From assembly GCF_900176485.1 (NCBI RefSeq), contig NZ_FWYD01000006.1, positions 81,015-145,014 on the forward strand: a stretch of DNA of 64,000 nucleotides. The letters run 5' to 3'. How positions within the stretch are numbered: position 1 is the stretch's first letter; every line of letters begins with the position of its first letter. The position numbers and the translations under genes are program-made. This document shows positions 1 through 9,580 of this stretch, piece after piece. This DNA comes from Primorskyibacter flagellatus. GTDB taxonomy: Bacteria; Pseudomonadota; Alphaproteobacteria; Rhodobacterales; Rhodobacteraceae. The notes below the pieces were generated by a model that worked only from the letters and a program-made list of their open reading frames with translations, searched no databases and had not been told where the DNA came from.

Positions 1-1
1 C

Positions 2-610
2 GGTGTGGGCTATGTCGTCTATTGCTCGGACCGGGTGCTGATGTCGCTGCCCGGCGTGGGCGAGGCCGTGGCGCTGTATACCGATCTGTTGGTGCGTCAG
101 GATATTCTGCAACTCTTCGGCTTTCCGACCCTGATCGAGAAAGAGTGGCATCGCCTGTTGATGAGTGTTCAGGGGGTCGGCGCAAAGGCGTCGCTGGCGA
201 TCCTCGGGGCGTTGGGGCCGGATGGCGTCAGCCGGGCGATCTCGATGGGCGACTGGAATTCCGTAAAAGCGGCCAAGGGCATCGGCCCCAAGACCGCACA
301 GCGCGTGGTGAACGAGCTGAAAGACAAGGCACCGGCGGTCATGGCGATGGGGGGGCGAGGCGGGGCCGCCAGCCCTGCCACGCTGGACGAGGTGATCGAA
401 ACGCCCGTTGCGGCACCGGCTGCGCGCGCCGCACCTGCGCCTGCACCGTCTGCCGCCGCACAGGCAGAGGCGCTCTCGGCCCTCTCGAACCTTGGCTACG
501 CGCCGGGCGAGGCGGCGTCTGCCGTGGCCACCGCCGCTGCCGAGACGCCGGAGGCAGACACATCCGGCCTGATCCGCGCGGCGCTGAAACTGCTCGCGCC
601 AAAGGGGTAA
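2..610 (+). CDS. ruvA: Holliday junction branch migration protein RuvA (5' end outside window)
   Basis: RuvA binds the four-way Holliday junction and loads RuvB onto it for branch migration in recombinational repair. The frame is open to the left edge and begins inside the N-terminal OB-fold (GVGY), so the true start lies upstream; the GTG at 5 is not the start. Two helix-hairpin-helix motifs are visible ([14 protein letters not shown] and [13 protein letters not shown]), then an Ala/Pro-rich linker, then the small C-terminal RuvB-contact domain ([16 protein letters not shown]). ruvB follows after 9 bp, the usual ruvAB operon, so ruvC probably lies just outside. Confidence 0.97.
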   Translation, partial: GVGYVVYCSDRVLMSLPGVGEAVALYTDLLVRQDILQLFGFPTLIEKEWHRLLMSVQGVGAKASLAILGALGPDGVSRAISMGDWNSVKAAKGIGPKTAQRVVNELKDKAPAVMAMGGRGGAASPATLDEVIETPVAAPAARAAPAPAPSAAAQAEALSALSNLGYAPGEAASAVATAAAETPEADTSGLIRAALKLLAPKG

Positions 611-619
611 GGGGCCGAC

Positions 620-1645
620 ATGACCGAACCAGACCCGACATTGCGACCCGAAGCACTGCCAGAGGATCACGACCGCGCCTTGCGCCCGCAAATGCTGGGC
701 GACTTCGTCGGACAGGCCGAGGCGCGCGCCAACCTGCGGATCTTTATCCAATCCGCGCGCCAACGCGGCGAGGCCATGGATCACACGCTGTTTCACGGCC
801 CCCCCGGTCTTGGCAAGACCACCTTGGCGCAGATCATGGCGCGCGAATTGGGCGTGGGGTTCCGCATGACCTCTGGCCCTGTGCTTGCCAAGGCGGGCGA
901 TCTGGCCGCGATCCTGACCAATCTTGAGGCGCGCGATGTCCTGTTCATCGACGAGATTCACCGCCTCAGCCCCGTGGTCGAAGAGGTGCTTTACCCGGCG
1001 CTTGAGGATTTCGAGCTTGATCTGGTGATCGGCGAAGGCCCCGCCGCGCGCACGGTCCGAATAGAGCTTCAACCCTTCACGCTGGTCGGGGCCACCACCC
1101 GGCTGGGCCTGCTGACCACGCCTTTGCGGGACCGGTTCGGTATCCCGACCCGGCTGGAATTCTACACGGTCGAGGAATTGCACATGATCGTCACCCGCAA
1201 CGCTGAAAAGCTTGGGGTGCAGGCGGAATCCGATGGGGCGTTGGAAATCGCCCGCCGTGCCCGTGGCACGCCGCGGATCGCCGGCCGCTTGTTGCGCCGC
1301 GTGGTGGATTTCGCCGTGGTCGAAGGGGGCGGACACCTGACGCGCAAGCTTGCCGACAATGCGCTGACCCGTCTTGGCGTCGACGAGCTGGGCCTTGATG
1401 GCGCGGACCGTCGCTATCTGAGGCTCATTGCGGAAAACTACGGCGGCGGCCCGGTCGGGATCGAGACGATCAGCGCCGCCCTGTCCGAAAGCCGCGATGC
1501 GCTGGAAGAGGTGATCGAGCCGTTTCTGCTGCAACAGGGGCTGATCCAGCGAACGCCCCGTGGCCGGATGCTGGCGCAAAAGGGCTGGACGCATCTTGGT
1601 CTGGCAGTTCCGCGCGCACTGGGGCAGGTCGATTTGTTCGACTGA
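620..1645 (+). CDS. ruvB: Holliday junction branch migration ATPase RuvB
   Basis: Hexameric AAA+ motor that pumps DNA through the RuvA-bound Holliday junction. The 341-residue length is normal for the family. Walker A GPPGLGKT is at residues 60-67, Walker B LFIDEIH at 108-114, and sensor 1 GATTR and an arginine-finger region (LRDRFG) follow; the C-terminal winged helix ends with TPRGR. Nine bases separate it from ruvA, so the two are co-transcribed. A GC-rich hairpin lies about 45 bp after the stop. Confidence 0.99.
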   Translation: MTEPDPTLRPEALPEDHDRALRPQMLGDFVGQAEARANLRIFIQSARQRGEAMDHTLFHGPPGLGKTTLAQIMARELGVGFRMTSGPVLAKAGDLAAILTNLEARDVLFIDEIHRLSPVVEEVLYPALEDFELDLVIGEGPAARTVRIELQPFTLVGATTRLGLLTTPLRDRFGIPTRLEFYTVEELHMIVTRNAEKLGVQAESDGALEIARRARGTPRIAGRLLRRVVDFAVVEGGGHLTRKLADNALTRLGVDELGLDGADRRYLRLIAENYGGGPVGIETISAALSESRDALEEVIEPFLLQQGLIQRTPRGRMLAQKGWTHLGLAVPRALGQVDLFD

Positions 1646-1690
1646 TCCCTGCGGTTTGTCGGGTCCAGGCGCGGCTACAAGCCCGGTCCC

Positions 1691-1725
1691 GCCCCGGCCC
1701 CCGAGCCGGGGCCTTGCGGTTTTTC
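1691..1725 (+). terminator. Probable terminator after ruvB
   Basis: Perfect 8-bp inverted repeat GCCCCGGC / GCCGGGGC with a 6-nt loop at 1691-1712, followed by a short T run at 1720-1724. The T run is about 8 nt from the stem, so termination may be inefficient. The element resembles the GC palindromes scattered in this genome (compare 31125-31176 inside dnaE). Confidence 0.5.
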
Positions 1726-1799
1726 GCGTCCGGGGCTAGAAATCCGCAACGCGCGCATTTAGTGCAACACCGCATCGAATCGCGCGACCAGAGGATCCC

Positions 1800-2438
1800 A
1801 TGACCGCCCTGATGACCCCCGAAGAAATCGCAGCCCATTTCACACGCGCCGATGGCCAGTACCATTTCGCGCGCTGGGGACGGCCTCTTGCGCCGGTCGC
1901 CTTCGGGATCGAGGAAGAGACCCTGCCCGTCCTCAAAGGCGCGACCGAGGCAGTGGCAAAGCTGGCGGGCCATGAAGTTGTCGAGACCGACCCGGAACTT
2001 GGTGCCAACCTGATGATCTTTTTCTTTCGCGATTGGCAGGAACTGCCCGGCGTGCCCAATCTTGACAGGCTGGTGCCGGATCTGGAACCGCTTGTCGCAC
2101 GGTTGACCAAGGCGGATGCAAGCCAGTACCGGGTGTTTCGTTTCGACGAGGCGGGCGCGATCCGGGCCTGTTTCATCTTCATCCGTATGTCGGGGGAGAT
2201 GACAGAGCAACCCGCCGAGACTCTGGCCCTGGGACAGGCGGTGCAGGCGATCCTGCTGTGGTCGGAAGAGGCGTTTGCCAGTCGCTCGCCCCTAGGGCGT
2301 CTGGAGGATGGACAAGTGATCCTGCGGCCAGAGATTGCCGGGCTGATCCGCGCGGCATACACACCCGTTCTGCCCGCCGTCGCGCAGGATGCCAGCCATG
2401 CGCTGCGTCTCTATGCCCGCCTGACGCCGCCAGAATAA
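1800..2438 (+). CDS. Conserved protein of unknown function between ruvB and ybgC
   Basis: A 212-residue soluble protein without signal peptide or membrane segment, and no catalytic motif I recognise. The start is supported by a purine-rich GAGG seven bases before the ATG at 1800. Codon use matches the flanking core genes. It lies in the ruv-tol interval, and I believe a gene of this type is common there in Rhodobacteraceae (recollection, not checked). Notable segments are GIEEETLPVLKG and LMIFFFRDWQEL. It has its own upstream gap of 150 bp containing the ruvB terminator, so it may be a separate transcript. No function is proposed. Confidence 0.8.
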   Translation: MTALMTPEEIAAHFTRADGQYHFARWGRPLAPVAFGIEEETLPVLKGATEAVAKLAGHEVVETDPELGANLMIFFFRDWQELPGVPNLDRLVPDLEPLVARLTKADASQYRVFRFDEAGAIRACFIFIRMSGEMTEQPAETLALGQAVQAILLWSEEAFASRSPLGRLEDGQVILRPEIAGLIRAAYTPVLPAVAQDASHALRLYARLTPPE

Positions 2439-2516
2439 CGCAAGCGCGTCCCGGACTTGTGCGGCCGCCTGCCTGCCCCTAGGGTCGCACCCGATGCTTG
2501 AAACAAGGGCCAGTGC

Positions 2517-2906
2517 ATGAACCACCGTTTTCCCGTGCATGTCTATTACGAGGATACCGACCTCGCGGGCATCGTCTATTACGCCAATTACTTGAAGTTC
2601 ATCGAGCGCGCCCGGACCGAATGGGTGCGCGGGCTGGGTATCGACCAATCCAGACTAAAAGAGGCCGAGGGGATCGTCTTTGCCGTGCGCCGGGTCGAGG
2701 CCGACTATCTGATGCCTGCCCGGTTCGACGATGCGTTGGAGGTGGACACCACGGTCGAGCAGGTCAAAGGCGCGCGGATCGTGCTGAAACAGGACGTGCT
2801 GCGCGATGGCGAACGGCTATTTTCAGCCATCGTGACGCTGGTTGCCTTGCAGGAAAGCGGCCAGCCAGCCCGGCTTCCGGCAAATATCCGCCTGATTTTG
2901 CACTGA
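2517..2906 (+). CDS. ybgC: Tol-Pal system-associated acyl-CoA thioesterase YbgC
   Basis: Hotdog-fold (4HBT) thioesterase of 129 residues, the normal size. The family hydrolyses acyl-CoA (or acyl-ACP) thioesters at the cytoplasmic face of the inner membrane and is linked to phospholipid metabolism. The diagnostic motif YYEDTDLAGIVYYANY (residues 10-25) carries the catalytic Asp, followed by the helix FIERARTEW. It is the first gene of the classic ybgC-tolQRAB-pal-cpoB order; tolQ has its own probable promoter 60-90 bp upstream of its start. Confidence 0.96.
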   Translation: MNHRFPVHVYYEDTDLAGIVYYANYLKFIERARTEWVRGLGIDQSRLKEAEGIVFAVRRVEADYLMPARFDDALEVDTTVEQVKGARIVLKQDVLRDGERLFSAIVTLVALQESGQPARLPANIRLILH

Positions 2907-2941
2907 AGATCGGTGCTGTCGCGCTCGTGATGCGGCAGTTG

Positions 2942-2970
2942 TTGGTTTCCCCTGTGTTTTCCGCTAGAAT
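2942..2970 (+). promoter_or_regulatory. Probable sigma-70 type promoter for tolQRAB
   Basis: TTGGTT (2942-2947) and TAGAAT (2965-2970) are separated by exactly 17 bp, 62 bp before the tolQ start. It lies in the only sizeable gap inside the ybgC-tol cluster. Read by eye, not tested. Confidence 0.5.
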
Positions 2971-3032
2971 CACTGACAATGAGAACGGTCCGGGCGATAA
3001 CGCACCGGCGGCGGAACCGAGTGAGCAGGTAA

Positions 3033-3728
3033 ATGGAAGCTGAAACCCTTGCCCTGGCGCAGGAGATTGATTTCTCCATGTGGGGGCTTTTTGCGCGGGC
3101 CACGATAACCGTGAAACTGGTGATGATCCTGCTGATCGTTGCCTCTTTCTGGTCATGGTCGATCATCATTCAGAAACTGATTTCCTACAGGCAGGCCCGG
3201 CGCGAGGCGGCGATCTTTGATCGCGCTTTCTGGTCGGGCGAGCCGCTGGACGAGTTGTTCGGGCAGATCGGTGTCGACCCTTCCGGACGGGCAGAGCGGG
3301 TGTTTGCGGCCGGTATGGTCGAATGGCAACGCAGCCACCGCGAGGATGGCGCGCTGATTGCAGGCGCTCAGGCGCGGATTGATCGCAGCATGGATGTGTC
3401 GATCCAGAAAGAGGCCGAAGAGTTGCAAGGCGGTCTGCCGGTGCTGGCCACGGTTGGCTCTACCGCGCCTTTCGTGGGACTGTTCGGCACGGTTTTCGGC
3501 ATCATGAACGCCTTTATCGAGATTGCAGCGCAGCAGAACACCTCGCTCGTCGTCGTGGCCCCCGGTATTGCCGAGGCGCTGCTGGCCACCGCACTGGGTC
3601 TTCTGGCCGCCATTCCGGCGGTGATCTTCTACAACAAGCTGAGCGCCGACAGCGACCGTATCATTGCAGGCTACGAGGCATTCGCGGACGAATTCTCGAC
3701 CATCCTCAGCCGTCAGTTGGATAGCTGA
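3033..3728 (+). CDS. tolQ: Tol-Pal system proton channel subunit TolQ
   Basis: Inner-membrane MotA/TolQ/ExbB-family protein of 231 residues. With TolR it forms the proton-motive-force stator that energises TolA for outer-membrane constriction at division. One hydrophobic segment lies near the N-terminus (about residues 20-45, LVMILLIVASFWSW) and two more in the C-terminal half (around TVGSTAPFVGLFGTVFG and IAEALLATALGLLAAIPAV), as expected for three transmembrane helices with a large cytoplasmic loop. tolR starts 3 bases after the stop. Confidence 0.97.
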   Translation: MEAETLALAQEIDFSMWGLFARATITVKLVMILLIVASFWSWSIIIQKLISYRQARREAAIFDRAFWSGEPLDELFGQIGVDPSGRAERVFAAGMVEWQRSHREDGALIAGAQARIDRSMDVSIQKEAEELQGGLPVLATVGSTAPFVGLFGTVFGIMNAFIEIAAQQNTSLVVVAPGIAEALLATALGLLAAIPAVIFYNKLSADSDRIIAGYEAFADEFSTILSRQLDS

Positions 3729-3731
3729 GCG

Positions 3732-4211
3732 ATGGCGGCGGGGCTTCTCAATTCCTCGGGCGGCGGTGGCCGCAGGCGCAGGCGTGGCGGCGGACGCCGC
3801 GCGCGGCCGATGTCCGAGATCAACGTCACGCCGTTTGTGGACGTCATGCTGGTGCTGCTCATCATCTTCATGGTTGCCGCGCCGCTGCTGACGGTTGGCG
3901 TGCCGGTGGAGTTGCCAAAGACGGCTGCGGGTGCCTTGCCCAACGAGACCGAAGAGCCGCTGACCATCACCATCACAGCCGAGGGCGGCATCCTGATCCA
4001 GAACACCGAAACCCCGCGCGATCAACTGGTCGCCAAACTGCGCGCGATTGCCGCTGAACGCTCGGATGACCGGGTGTTCCTGCGCGCGGATGGCATCGTG
4101 TCGTATGAGACCGTGGCGCAGGTCATGGGCGCGCTCAATGCGGGCGGCTTTTCGTCGATCGGGTTGGTGACGGATATCGGTGGACCCGCTCTCGACCAGA
4201 GCGATGGCTGA
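3732..4211 (+). CDS. tolR: Tol-Pal system protein TolR (ExbD/TolR family)
   Basis: 159 residues: a basic, Gly/Arg-rich cytoplasmic N-terminus, one transmembrane helix (VDVMLVLLIIFMVAAPLL, about 37-54) preceded by the family signature INVTPFVDVMLVLL with the proton-carrying Asp, and a periplasmic domain that can bind peptidoglycan. It partners with TolQ to power TolA. tolA follows after 8 bp with a GTG start. Confidence 0.97.
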   Translation: MAAGLLNSSGGGGRRRRRGGGRRARPMSEINVTPFVDVMLVLLIIFMVAAPLLTVGVPVELPKTAAGALPNETEEPLTITITAEGGILIQNTETPRDQLVAKLRAIAAERSDDRVFLRADGIVSYETVAQVMGALNAGGFSSIGLVTDIGGPALDQSDG

Positions 4212-4219
4212 GGCCAGAC

Positions 4220-5365
4220 GTGCATACGGGGCAATATATTTCAGGAGCAGGTCATCTGGGCCTGATCGTCTGGCTTCTTCTGGGGCCGGTGTTTTCTGCC
4301 GATCCGCCAGAGATGCAGGTGACTGACGTCTCGGTGATCTCGTCAGAGGAATTCGCCGCGTTGACCGAGGCATCGAATGCGCCGCAAAGCGTGCCCGAAC
4401 CGACGGTTCCGCAGCAGCCGGATATTCCCGAAGACACGGCCCCCGACGTTCCGGCAGATGCCCCGGCCCCCGAACAGGTCGCCGAGCCACAAGCGCCAGC
4501 GCCAGAGGAGCCCGCCGATGCTGTTCCGGATGTGCCCGAACCCGCGCCTCTGCCGTCGCCGGACGTTTCAGAACCCAGCCCGCAGCCAGAGCCGCCCGCA
4601 CCAGATCCGGAGCCGGATTTTGACGTGCCGACGGCCGCGCTGCGTCCGCAACCTCGTCCGGCACCGCGCGTCGCCCCCGAACCCGTGGCCCCGCCGGAAC
4701 CGGATGTGACCATCGCAGATCAGACCCAGACGGCACCGGACCCGGAGGCCACGACCGACACGCCCCCAGATGCCGAAGAAACCACCGCCGAAGCAGAGGC
4801 CGCGACAGAGATCGTGACCGAGGCCGAGGAACCGGCAGCGTTGGCACCGACACGGTCTGTGCGGCCAAGAACCCGGCCTGAACGCGTGGCTGCGACCGAG
4901 CCGGAGACACAAGCCGAGACGCAACCGCCCGCAACCACGCCCGACGCGCCTGCGCCACAGCCAAGCGTGTCCGAGGACGCAGTGCAGGCGGCATTGGCCG
5001 AAGCGCTTGGCGGCGCGGCAGATCCGGAACCGTCGGCACCATCCGGGCCGCCTCTGACCAGTGGCGAACGCGAGGCATTGCGCGTCGCCGTGCAGGATTG
5101 CTGGGTTGTCGATGTTGGCAGCGAAGCCGCGAATATCACCGTGACGCTTGCGATGTCGCTGGATCGCAGCGGCAAGGTGGTCGGCGAGATGCGCATGATC
5201 GGCTCTGAAGGGGGCAGCGGATCTTCTGTGGATGTCGCGTTTCAGGCCGCACGCCGGGCCGTGCTGCGTTGCCAGAAAGATGGCTACGACCTGCCGGCCG
5301 AGAAATATGAGCAATGGCGCGATATAGAGATGACGTTCAACCCCGAGAAAATGAGGCTGAGATGA
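4220..5365 (+). CDS. tolA: Tol-Pal energy-transducing protein TolA
   Basis: Spans the periplasm to link the TolQR motor to TolB/Pal. GTG start; an N-terminal membrane anchor ([15 protein letters not shown], about 10-24) is followed by roughly 230 residues rich in Pro, Glu, Ala and Thr in place of the long Ala/Lys helix of enteric TolA, a style usual in alphaproteobacteria. The last 90 residues are the TolA/TonB C-terminal domain ([13 protein letters not shown] to DIEMTFNP). The tolB start overlaps its stop by 4 bp (ATGA). Low sequence complexity makes the middle hard to align, but context and both end domains make the call firm. Confidence 0.95.
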   Translation: MHTGQYISGAGHLGLIVWLLLGPVFSADPPEMQVTDVSVISSEEFAALTEASNAPQSVPEPTVPQQPDIPEDTAPDVPADAPAPEQVAEPQAPAPEEPADAVPDVPEPAPLPSPDVSEPSPQPEPPAPDPEPDFDVPTAALRPQPRPAPRVAPEPVAPPEPDVTIADQTQTAPDPEATTDTPPDAEETTAEAEAATEIVTEAEEPAALAPTRSVRPRTRPERVAATEPETQAETQPPATTPDAPAPQPSVSEDAVQAALAEALGGAADPEPSAPSGPPLTSGEREALRVAVQDCWVVDVGSEAANITVTLAMSLDRSGKVVGEMRMIGSEGGSGSSVDVAFQAARRAVLRCQKDGYDLPAEKYEQWRDIEMTFNPEKMRLR

Positions 5366-6684
5366 TGATGACACGCCTGCTGGCCCTGATTTCCGCCCTG
5401 TTCATGCTGTCGCTTCCGGCGCTGGCGCAGGATGGTCCGCTACGGATCGAGATCACCGAAGGCGTGGTTGAACCTTTGCCCTATGCCGTGCCCGATTTCG
5501 TTTCTGAAAGCGCGGGCGGGTCCGAGATGGCGGCCCAGCTTGCAAGGGTGGTGGCGGACGACCTGACCGGCACCGGGCTGTTCCGCGAAATCCCGCGCGA
5601 CGCTTTCATCAGCCAGATCACCAGCTTTGCCAGCCCGGTGCAATTTGCCGATTGGAAAGCAATCAACGCACAGGCGCTGATCACCGGGGCCGTCACCGTC
5701 AATGGCGATCAGCTTGTGGTCAAGTTCCGGGTCTATGATGTCTTTGCCGGAACCGAGCTTGGATCAGGGCTGCAATTTGCCGGCACAACCGATGGCTGGC
5801 GTCGCATGGCGCATAAAGTGTCCGACGCGGTTTACAGTCGGATCACCGGCGAGGGCGGCTATTTCGACAGCCGTGTAGTTTTCGTATCCGAAACCGGCCC
5901 GAAGGACGACCGCCGCAAGCGTTTGGGGATCATGGATTACGACGGCGCGAATGTGCAGTACCTGACCGACAGTTCATCCATCGTTCTGGCACCGCGCTTT
6001 TCGCCAACCGGCGACCGCGTGCTTTATACCAGCTATGAGACCGGCTTTCCCCGTATCCACATCATCAATGTGGGCAACGTGCAAAGCACCATCCTTGAAA
6101 ACCGCGAGGGCGATATGAGTTTTGCGCCGCGCTTTGCGCCCAACGGTGAAACGGTGATCTATTCGCTGACCCAAGGGGCAAATACCGATATTTTCTCGAT
6201 GGACGTGAATTCCCGGCAGACATCGCAGCTGACCTCCGCGCCGTCGATCGAAACCGCGCCCAGCTATTCGCCGGATGGCAACCGGATTGTTTTCGAAAGC
6301 GACCGGTCCGGAACGCAGCAGCTCTATATCATGCCCACCGGCGGTGGAGAGGCGCAACGGATCAGCTTTGGCCCCGGTCGTTACGGCACGCCCGTGTGGT
6401 CGCCGCGTGGTGATCTGATCGCCTTTACCAAACAGAATGCGGGACGTTTTCATATCGGCGTCATGCGCACCGATGGCAGCGAAGAGCGTTTGCTGACCGC
6501 GTCCTTCCTTGACGAGGGGCCGACATGGGCACCCAATGGAAGGGTCATCATGTTCACCCGCGAAACCCAGGGCGAAGCCGGCGAGGCGTCGCTGTATTCG
6601 GTCGATATTTCGGGCCGGAACCTCAAGAAAGTGCGCACACCCGGCGGCGCATCTGATCCAAGCTGGGGGCCACTTCAGCCATAA
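5362..6684 (+). CDS. tolB: Tol-Pal system beta-propeller protein TolB
   Basis: Periplasmic protein of 440 residues that couples TolA to the lipoprotein Pal. I chose the ATG at 5362 because it overlaps the tolA stop by ATGA and gives a clean Sec signal peptide (about residues 1-23, ending LPALAQ). The open frame extends upstream into tolA, but those codons are not plausible. An N-terminal domain ([15 protein letters not shown]) precedes a six-bladed propeller with repeated [27 protein letters not shown] and SPRGDLIAF motifs. Two neighbouring in-frame ATGs (5365, 5368) are possible alternatives. Confidence 0.97.
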   Translation: MMMTRLLALISALFMLSLPALAQDGPLRIEITEGVVEPLPYAVPDFVSESAGGSEMAAQLARVVADDLTGTGLFREIPRDAFISQITSFASPVQFADWKAINAQALITGAVTVNGDQLVVKFRVYDVFAGTELGSGLQFAGTTDGWRRMAHKVSDAVYSRITGEGGYFDSRVVFVSETGPKDDRRKRLGIMDYDGANVQYLTDSSSIVLAPRFSPTGDRVLYTSYETGFPRIHIINVGNVQSTILENREGDMSFAPRFAPNGETVIYSLTQGANTDIFSMDVNSRQTSQLTSAPSIETAPSYSPDGNRIVFESDRSGTQQLYIMPTGGGEAQRISFGPGRYGTPVWSPRGDLIAFTKQNAGRFHIGVMRTDGSEERLLTASFLDEGPTWAPNGRVIMFTRETQGEAGEASLYSVDISGRNLKKVRTPGGASDPSWGPLQP

Positions 6685-6754
6685 AGCGTGTGGGCGTTTC
6701 CAGACGCCCGAAAATATGTTAGAAACCCAAGAAAATATGAGCAGGACAGTAGCC

Positions 6755-7282
6755 ATGAGTAGAATTTCCACCGCCTTGATGCTGAGCGCGGCGCTTGCCG
6801 TATCGGCCTGTGCCAATGCCGACCGGTTCAACGGCATGGGCGATGGCAGCAATGCAGGCCTGAATAACGGGTCTTTGTCGAATGCCCCGGTGCCGGGCAG
6901 TGCGCAGGACCCACGCTCTCCGGCGTATTTCCAGCAGACCGTCGGTGACCGTGTGCTGTTCTTGATTGACCAGTCCACGCTGACACCTGAAGGGCGCGCC
7001 ACGCTGGATGGGCAGGCACAATGGCTGCAAACCAATTCAGACTATCTCGCGGTGATCGAAGGCCATGCCGACGAACAGGGCACACGCGAATACAACTTGG
7101 CTCTTGGCGCGCGCCGCGCGAGTGCCGTGCAGCAATACCTGATCTCCAAGGGGATCTCGCCATCGCGGCTGAAATTCGTAAGCTACGGCAAGGAGCGTCC
7201 GATCGCGATCTGTTCGGAAGAGGCATGTTATGCCAAGAACCGCCGCGCGGTCACGATTATCTCTGCCGGGCTGACCAGCTAA
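6755..7282 (+). CDS. pal: Peptidoglycan-associated lipoprotein Pal
   Basis: Outer-membrane lipoprotein that binds peptidoglycan through an OmpA-like domain and closes the Tol-Pal complex. The start at 6755 yields a short lipoprotein signal ending in the lipobox AVSAC, about 20 residues in. An AGGAC sequence lies 7-11 bases upstream, better than for the in-frame ATG at 6737. The C-terminal domain has the peptidoglycan-binding pattern (EGHADEQGTREYNLALGARR and VSYGKERP). 175 residues, normal length. Confidence 0.97.
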   Translation: MSRISTALMLSAALAVSACANADRFNGMGDGSNAGLNNGSLSNAPVPGSAQDPRSPAYFQQTVGDRVLFLIDQSTLTPEGRATLDGQAQWLQTNSDYLAVIEGHADEQGTREYNLALGARRASAVQQYLISKGISPSRLKFVSYGKERPIAICSEEACYAKNRRAVTIISAGLTS

Positions 7283-7306
7283 GACCGACCTGAAGGAACC
7301 CAGCCC

Positions 7307-8143
7307 ATGTTCAGAGCCACGCTTCTGATCCTTTCCCTTGCGCTGCCCGGCACATTGCTGGCGCAGGACCGCGCGCAATCCCTGGCCGATATTCGGCAGG
7401 ACCTGACCTTGCTGAGCATCGAGGTAAAACGGCTCCGGACGGAGCTGTCGACGACCGGGGCCGCGCAGGTCAACGTGGCAGGTGATACGCTGGAACGGGT
7501 CAACTCCATCGAGGCTGAATTGCAGCGTCTGACGTCCAAGACCGAAGAGTTGGAGTTCCGCATCGACAAGGTGATCGAAGACGGCACCAACCGGATCGGC
7601 GATCTGGAGTTTCGGTTGGTCGAACTGGAAGGCGGCGATGTCTCGAAGCTGGGCGAAACGTCGACGCTTGGTGGCGGCGCGGCACCTGCGGTGTCTTCGG
7701 GTGCTGTGCAGCCGGCGAAACCGGAGGCTTCATCCGCGTCCGGTGGCGAGTCACAACTGGCCGTGGGCGAAGAGACAGACTTTCGGCGGGCGTCGGAGGC
7801 GCTCGCCAATGGTGACTTTCAAAGCGCCGCGGACCAGTTTGAGACCTTTCGCCAGACCTATCCCGGCGGACCGCTAGAACCTGACGCCCTGCTGGGGCGG
7901 GGCCGGGCGCTGGAAGGCGCGGGCGACATGCGAGAGGCAGCGCGGGCATATCTTGACAGCTATTCCGGGTATCCGCAAAGCAAGGTCGCGGATGTGGCGC
8001 TGTTCAAGCTGGGCGAGGCGCTTGGCAAGCTGGGCAAGACCATTGAAGCCTGTCTGACGCTGGCAGAGGTGGAACAGCGCTTTCCCTCTTCGGCTCAGGT
8101 CGTCGAAGCGCAACAGGCGATGGCGGGCCTGTCCTGCCAGTGA
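7307..8143 (+). CDS. cpoB: Cell division coordinator CpoB (YbgF)
   Basis: Periplasmic protein of 278 residues that coordinates peptidoglycan synthesis with Tol-driven outer-membrane constriction. Signal peptide at residues 1-20 (ends LLAQ), an N-terminal coiled coil (about 25-105, many Leu/Glu heptads), a low-complexity linker, and C-terminal TPR repeats (FRRASEALANGDFQSAADQF and ALLGRGRALEGAGDMREAAR). The tilS GTG start overlaps the stop by 4 bp. Confidence 0.95.
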   Translation: MFRATLLILSLALPGTLLAQDRAQSLADIRQDLTLLSIEVKRLRTELSTTGAAQVNVAGDTLERVNSIEAELQRLTSKTEELEFRIDKVIEDGTNRIGDLEFRLVELEGGDVSKLGETSTLGGGAAPAVSSGAVQPAKPEASSASGGESQLAVGEETDFRRASEALANGDFQSAADQFETFRQTYPGGPLEPDALLGRGRALEGAGDMREAARAYLDSYSGYPQSKVADVALFKLGEALGKLGKTIEACLTLAEVEQRFPSSAQVVEAQQAMAGLSCQ

Positions 8144-9501
8144 GTGGGCAGCCATCGCTGGACCAGCGATTTGCCGACAATATGGGGCAGCTGTTAGGCC
8201 CCGATTTTCCCAACGATATTGCGCTGGCTGTTTCTGGCGGCGGGGACAGCATGGCGATGCTGACACTTGCGCATAACTGGGCGCGTGTGTGGGGCGTGCG
8301 CCTTTGGGTGGTGACGGTGGATCACGGTTTGCGCGCCGAAAGCGCCGCCGAGGCCGCGATGGTCGCTGAGGAATGCACGGTGCTGGGCCAGCCTCATACA
8401 ACGCTGCGCTGGCATTGGGACGGGCAGGGCAACCTGATGGATGCGGCCCGCCGCGCGCGCCTGTCGTTGATTGACCGCTGGCGCGCCGGGCTTGAACATG
8501 TGCTGATGGCGCATACGCAGGACGACGTGGCCGAAACTTTTCTGATGCGGCTGAAGCGCGGCTCTGGCGTCGAAGGGCTGGCCGCGATGCAGGCCTCTGC
8601 CAATGCGTGCCCGCATCCGGGGGCCAAGCCCGCTTTGCCGGCCCGAGATGTCTGTTGGACGGCACCGCCGCCGGCATCTGTTGACGGCCACAAACAATCG
8701 CGGGGCTTCCGTGTTCTGCGACCCTGCCTCGACATGAGCCGCGCCGAGTTGCGCCACTACCTGCGCACATTACAGGGCCGTTGGTTCGATGATCCCACAA
8801 ATGATGACACCACCTATGACCGGGTGCGCATGCGAAAGCTACTGGACGTGTTAGACGCTGAAGGATTGGACCGCGAGACGCTGAGCGCCACGGCGCATCG
8901 CTTGACGCGCGCGCGGAATGCGCTGAACGCCCGTGCCCGTGACGTGGCGGGGCGGATCGCCGAGGAAGAAACTCTGAACGGCCTGCGCACCGGTGCCGTG
9001 CTGATTGACCGCGACGGCTTTGCCGAGGCCGAGGACGACACCCGGCTGCGCATCCTTGCGCAAGCGCTTCGCTGGGTTGCATCGGCCGAATATCGCCCAA
9101 GATTGCAGTCCCTCGAACAGTTGGCAGAGCGGTTGATGGCGGGCGGAATGGGGACGTTGCACGGTTGCGACGTGCGCTGTGTCGACGCGCAAATTCGGGT
9201 GGGCCGCGAATTCTCTGCCGTCAGCGCGCCCGCGCAACCCGGCAAGATCTGGGACGGCTGCTGGCAGATCTGCGGTGATGTGCCGAATGGCAGCTATCTG
9301 CGCGCTTTGGGGCCGGACGGGCTGAAACAGGCGGGCGGGCGGCCGCGGGGCGCACCTGTTGCGAAGATGCTATACGCATTCCCGGCCGCGTTTCGCGCCG
9401 AAGTTCTGGTCGCTTGCCCGCATCTGGGGTATGGTGAAAAGATCGATATCCAGAGGCTGGATCCCGGATCTTCCTTTGCTGCGTCATTCGTTCTGCATTG
9501 A
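8140..9501 (+). CDS. tilS: tRNA(Ile)-lysidine synthetase TilS
   Basis: Adds lysine to C34 of tRNA(Ile)(CAU), changing its decoding to AUA; an essential cytoplasmic enzyme. The GTG start overlaps cpoB (GTGA). The PP-loop SGGGDS is at residues 32-37, and VDHGLRAES and [14 protein letters not shown] are typical. Between the VEGLAAM motif and the [10 protein letters not shown] motif there are about 35 extra residues rich in Pro, Ala and Cys (DNA about 8595-8705), a region where most homologues have a short loop; probably a lineage-specific insertion. 453 residues. Confidence 0.95.
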   Translation: MSGQPSLDQRFADNMGQLLGPDFPNDIALAVSGGGDSMAMLTLAHNWARVWGVRLWVVTVDHGLRAESAAEAAMVAEECTVLGQPHTTLRWHWDGQGNLMDAARRARLSLIDRWRAGLEHVLMAHTQDDVAETFLMRLKRGSGVEGLAAMQASANACPHPGAKPALPARDVCWTAPPPASVDGHKQSRGFRVLRPCLDMSRAELRHYLRTLQGRWFDDPTNDDTTYDRVRMRKLLDVLDAEGLDRETLSATAHRLTRARNALNARARDVAGRIAEEETLNGLRTGAVLIDRDGFAEAEDDTRLRILAQALRWVASAEYRPRLQSLEQLAERLMAGGMGTLHGCDVRCVDAQIRVGREFSAVSAPAQPGKIWDGCWQICGDVPNGSYLRALGPDGLKQAGGRPRGAPVAKMLYAFPAAFRAEVLVACPHLGYGEKIDIQRLDPGSSFAASFVLH

Positions 9502-9525
9502 ATACGCGCCCGCGATCTCTATTTT
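9498..9525 (+). promoter_or_regulatory. Possible promoter upstream of ftsH
   Basis: TTGAAT (9498-9503) and TATTTT (9520-9525) are 16 bp apart, 55 bp before the proposed ftsH start. The -35 half overlaps the end of tilS. Weak, by-eye prediction. Confidence 0.3.
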
Positions 9526-9580
9526 AGTTCCAAGCGCCCTGTGCTACGGACGGGCCAACCGAATTTTGGGAGAAGTTTCC

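Noticed and set aside
3153..5078. Long open frame on the - strand under tolQRA (641 codons)
   Set aside because: Antisense shadow of GC-rich genes; Arg/Pro/Ala-rich nonsense composition and no family resemblance.
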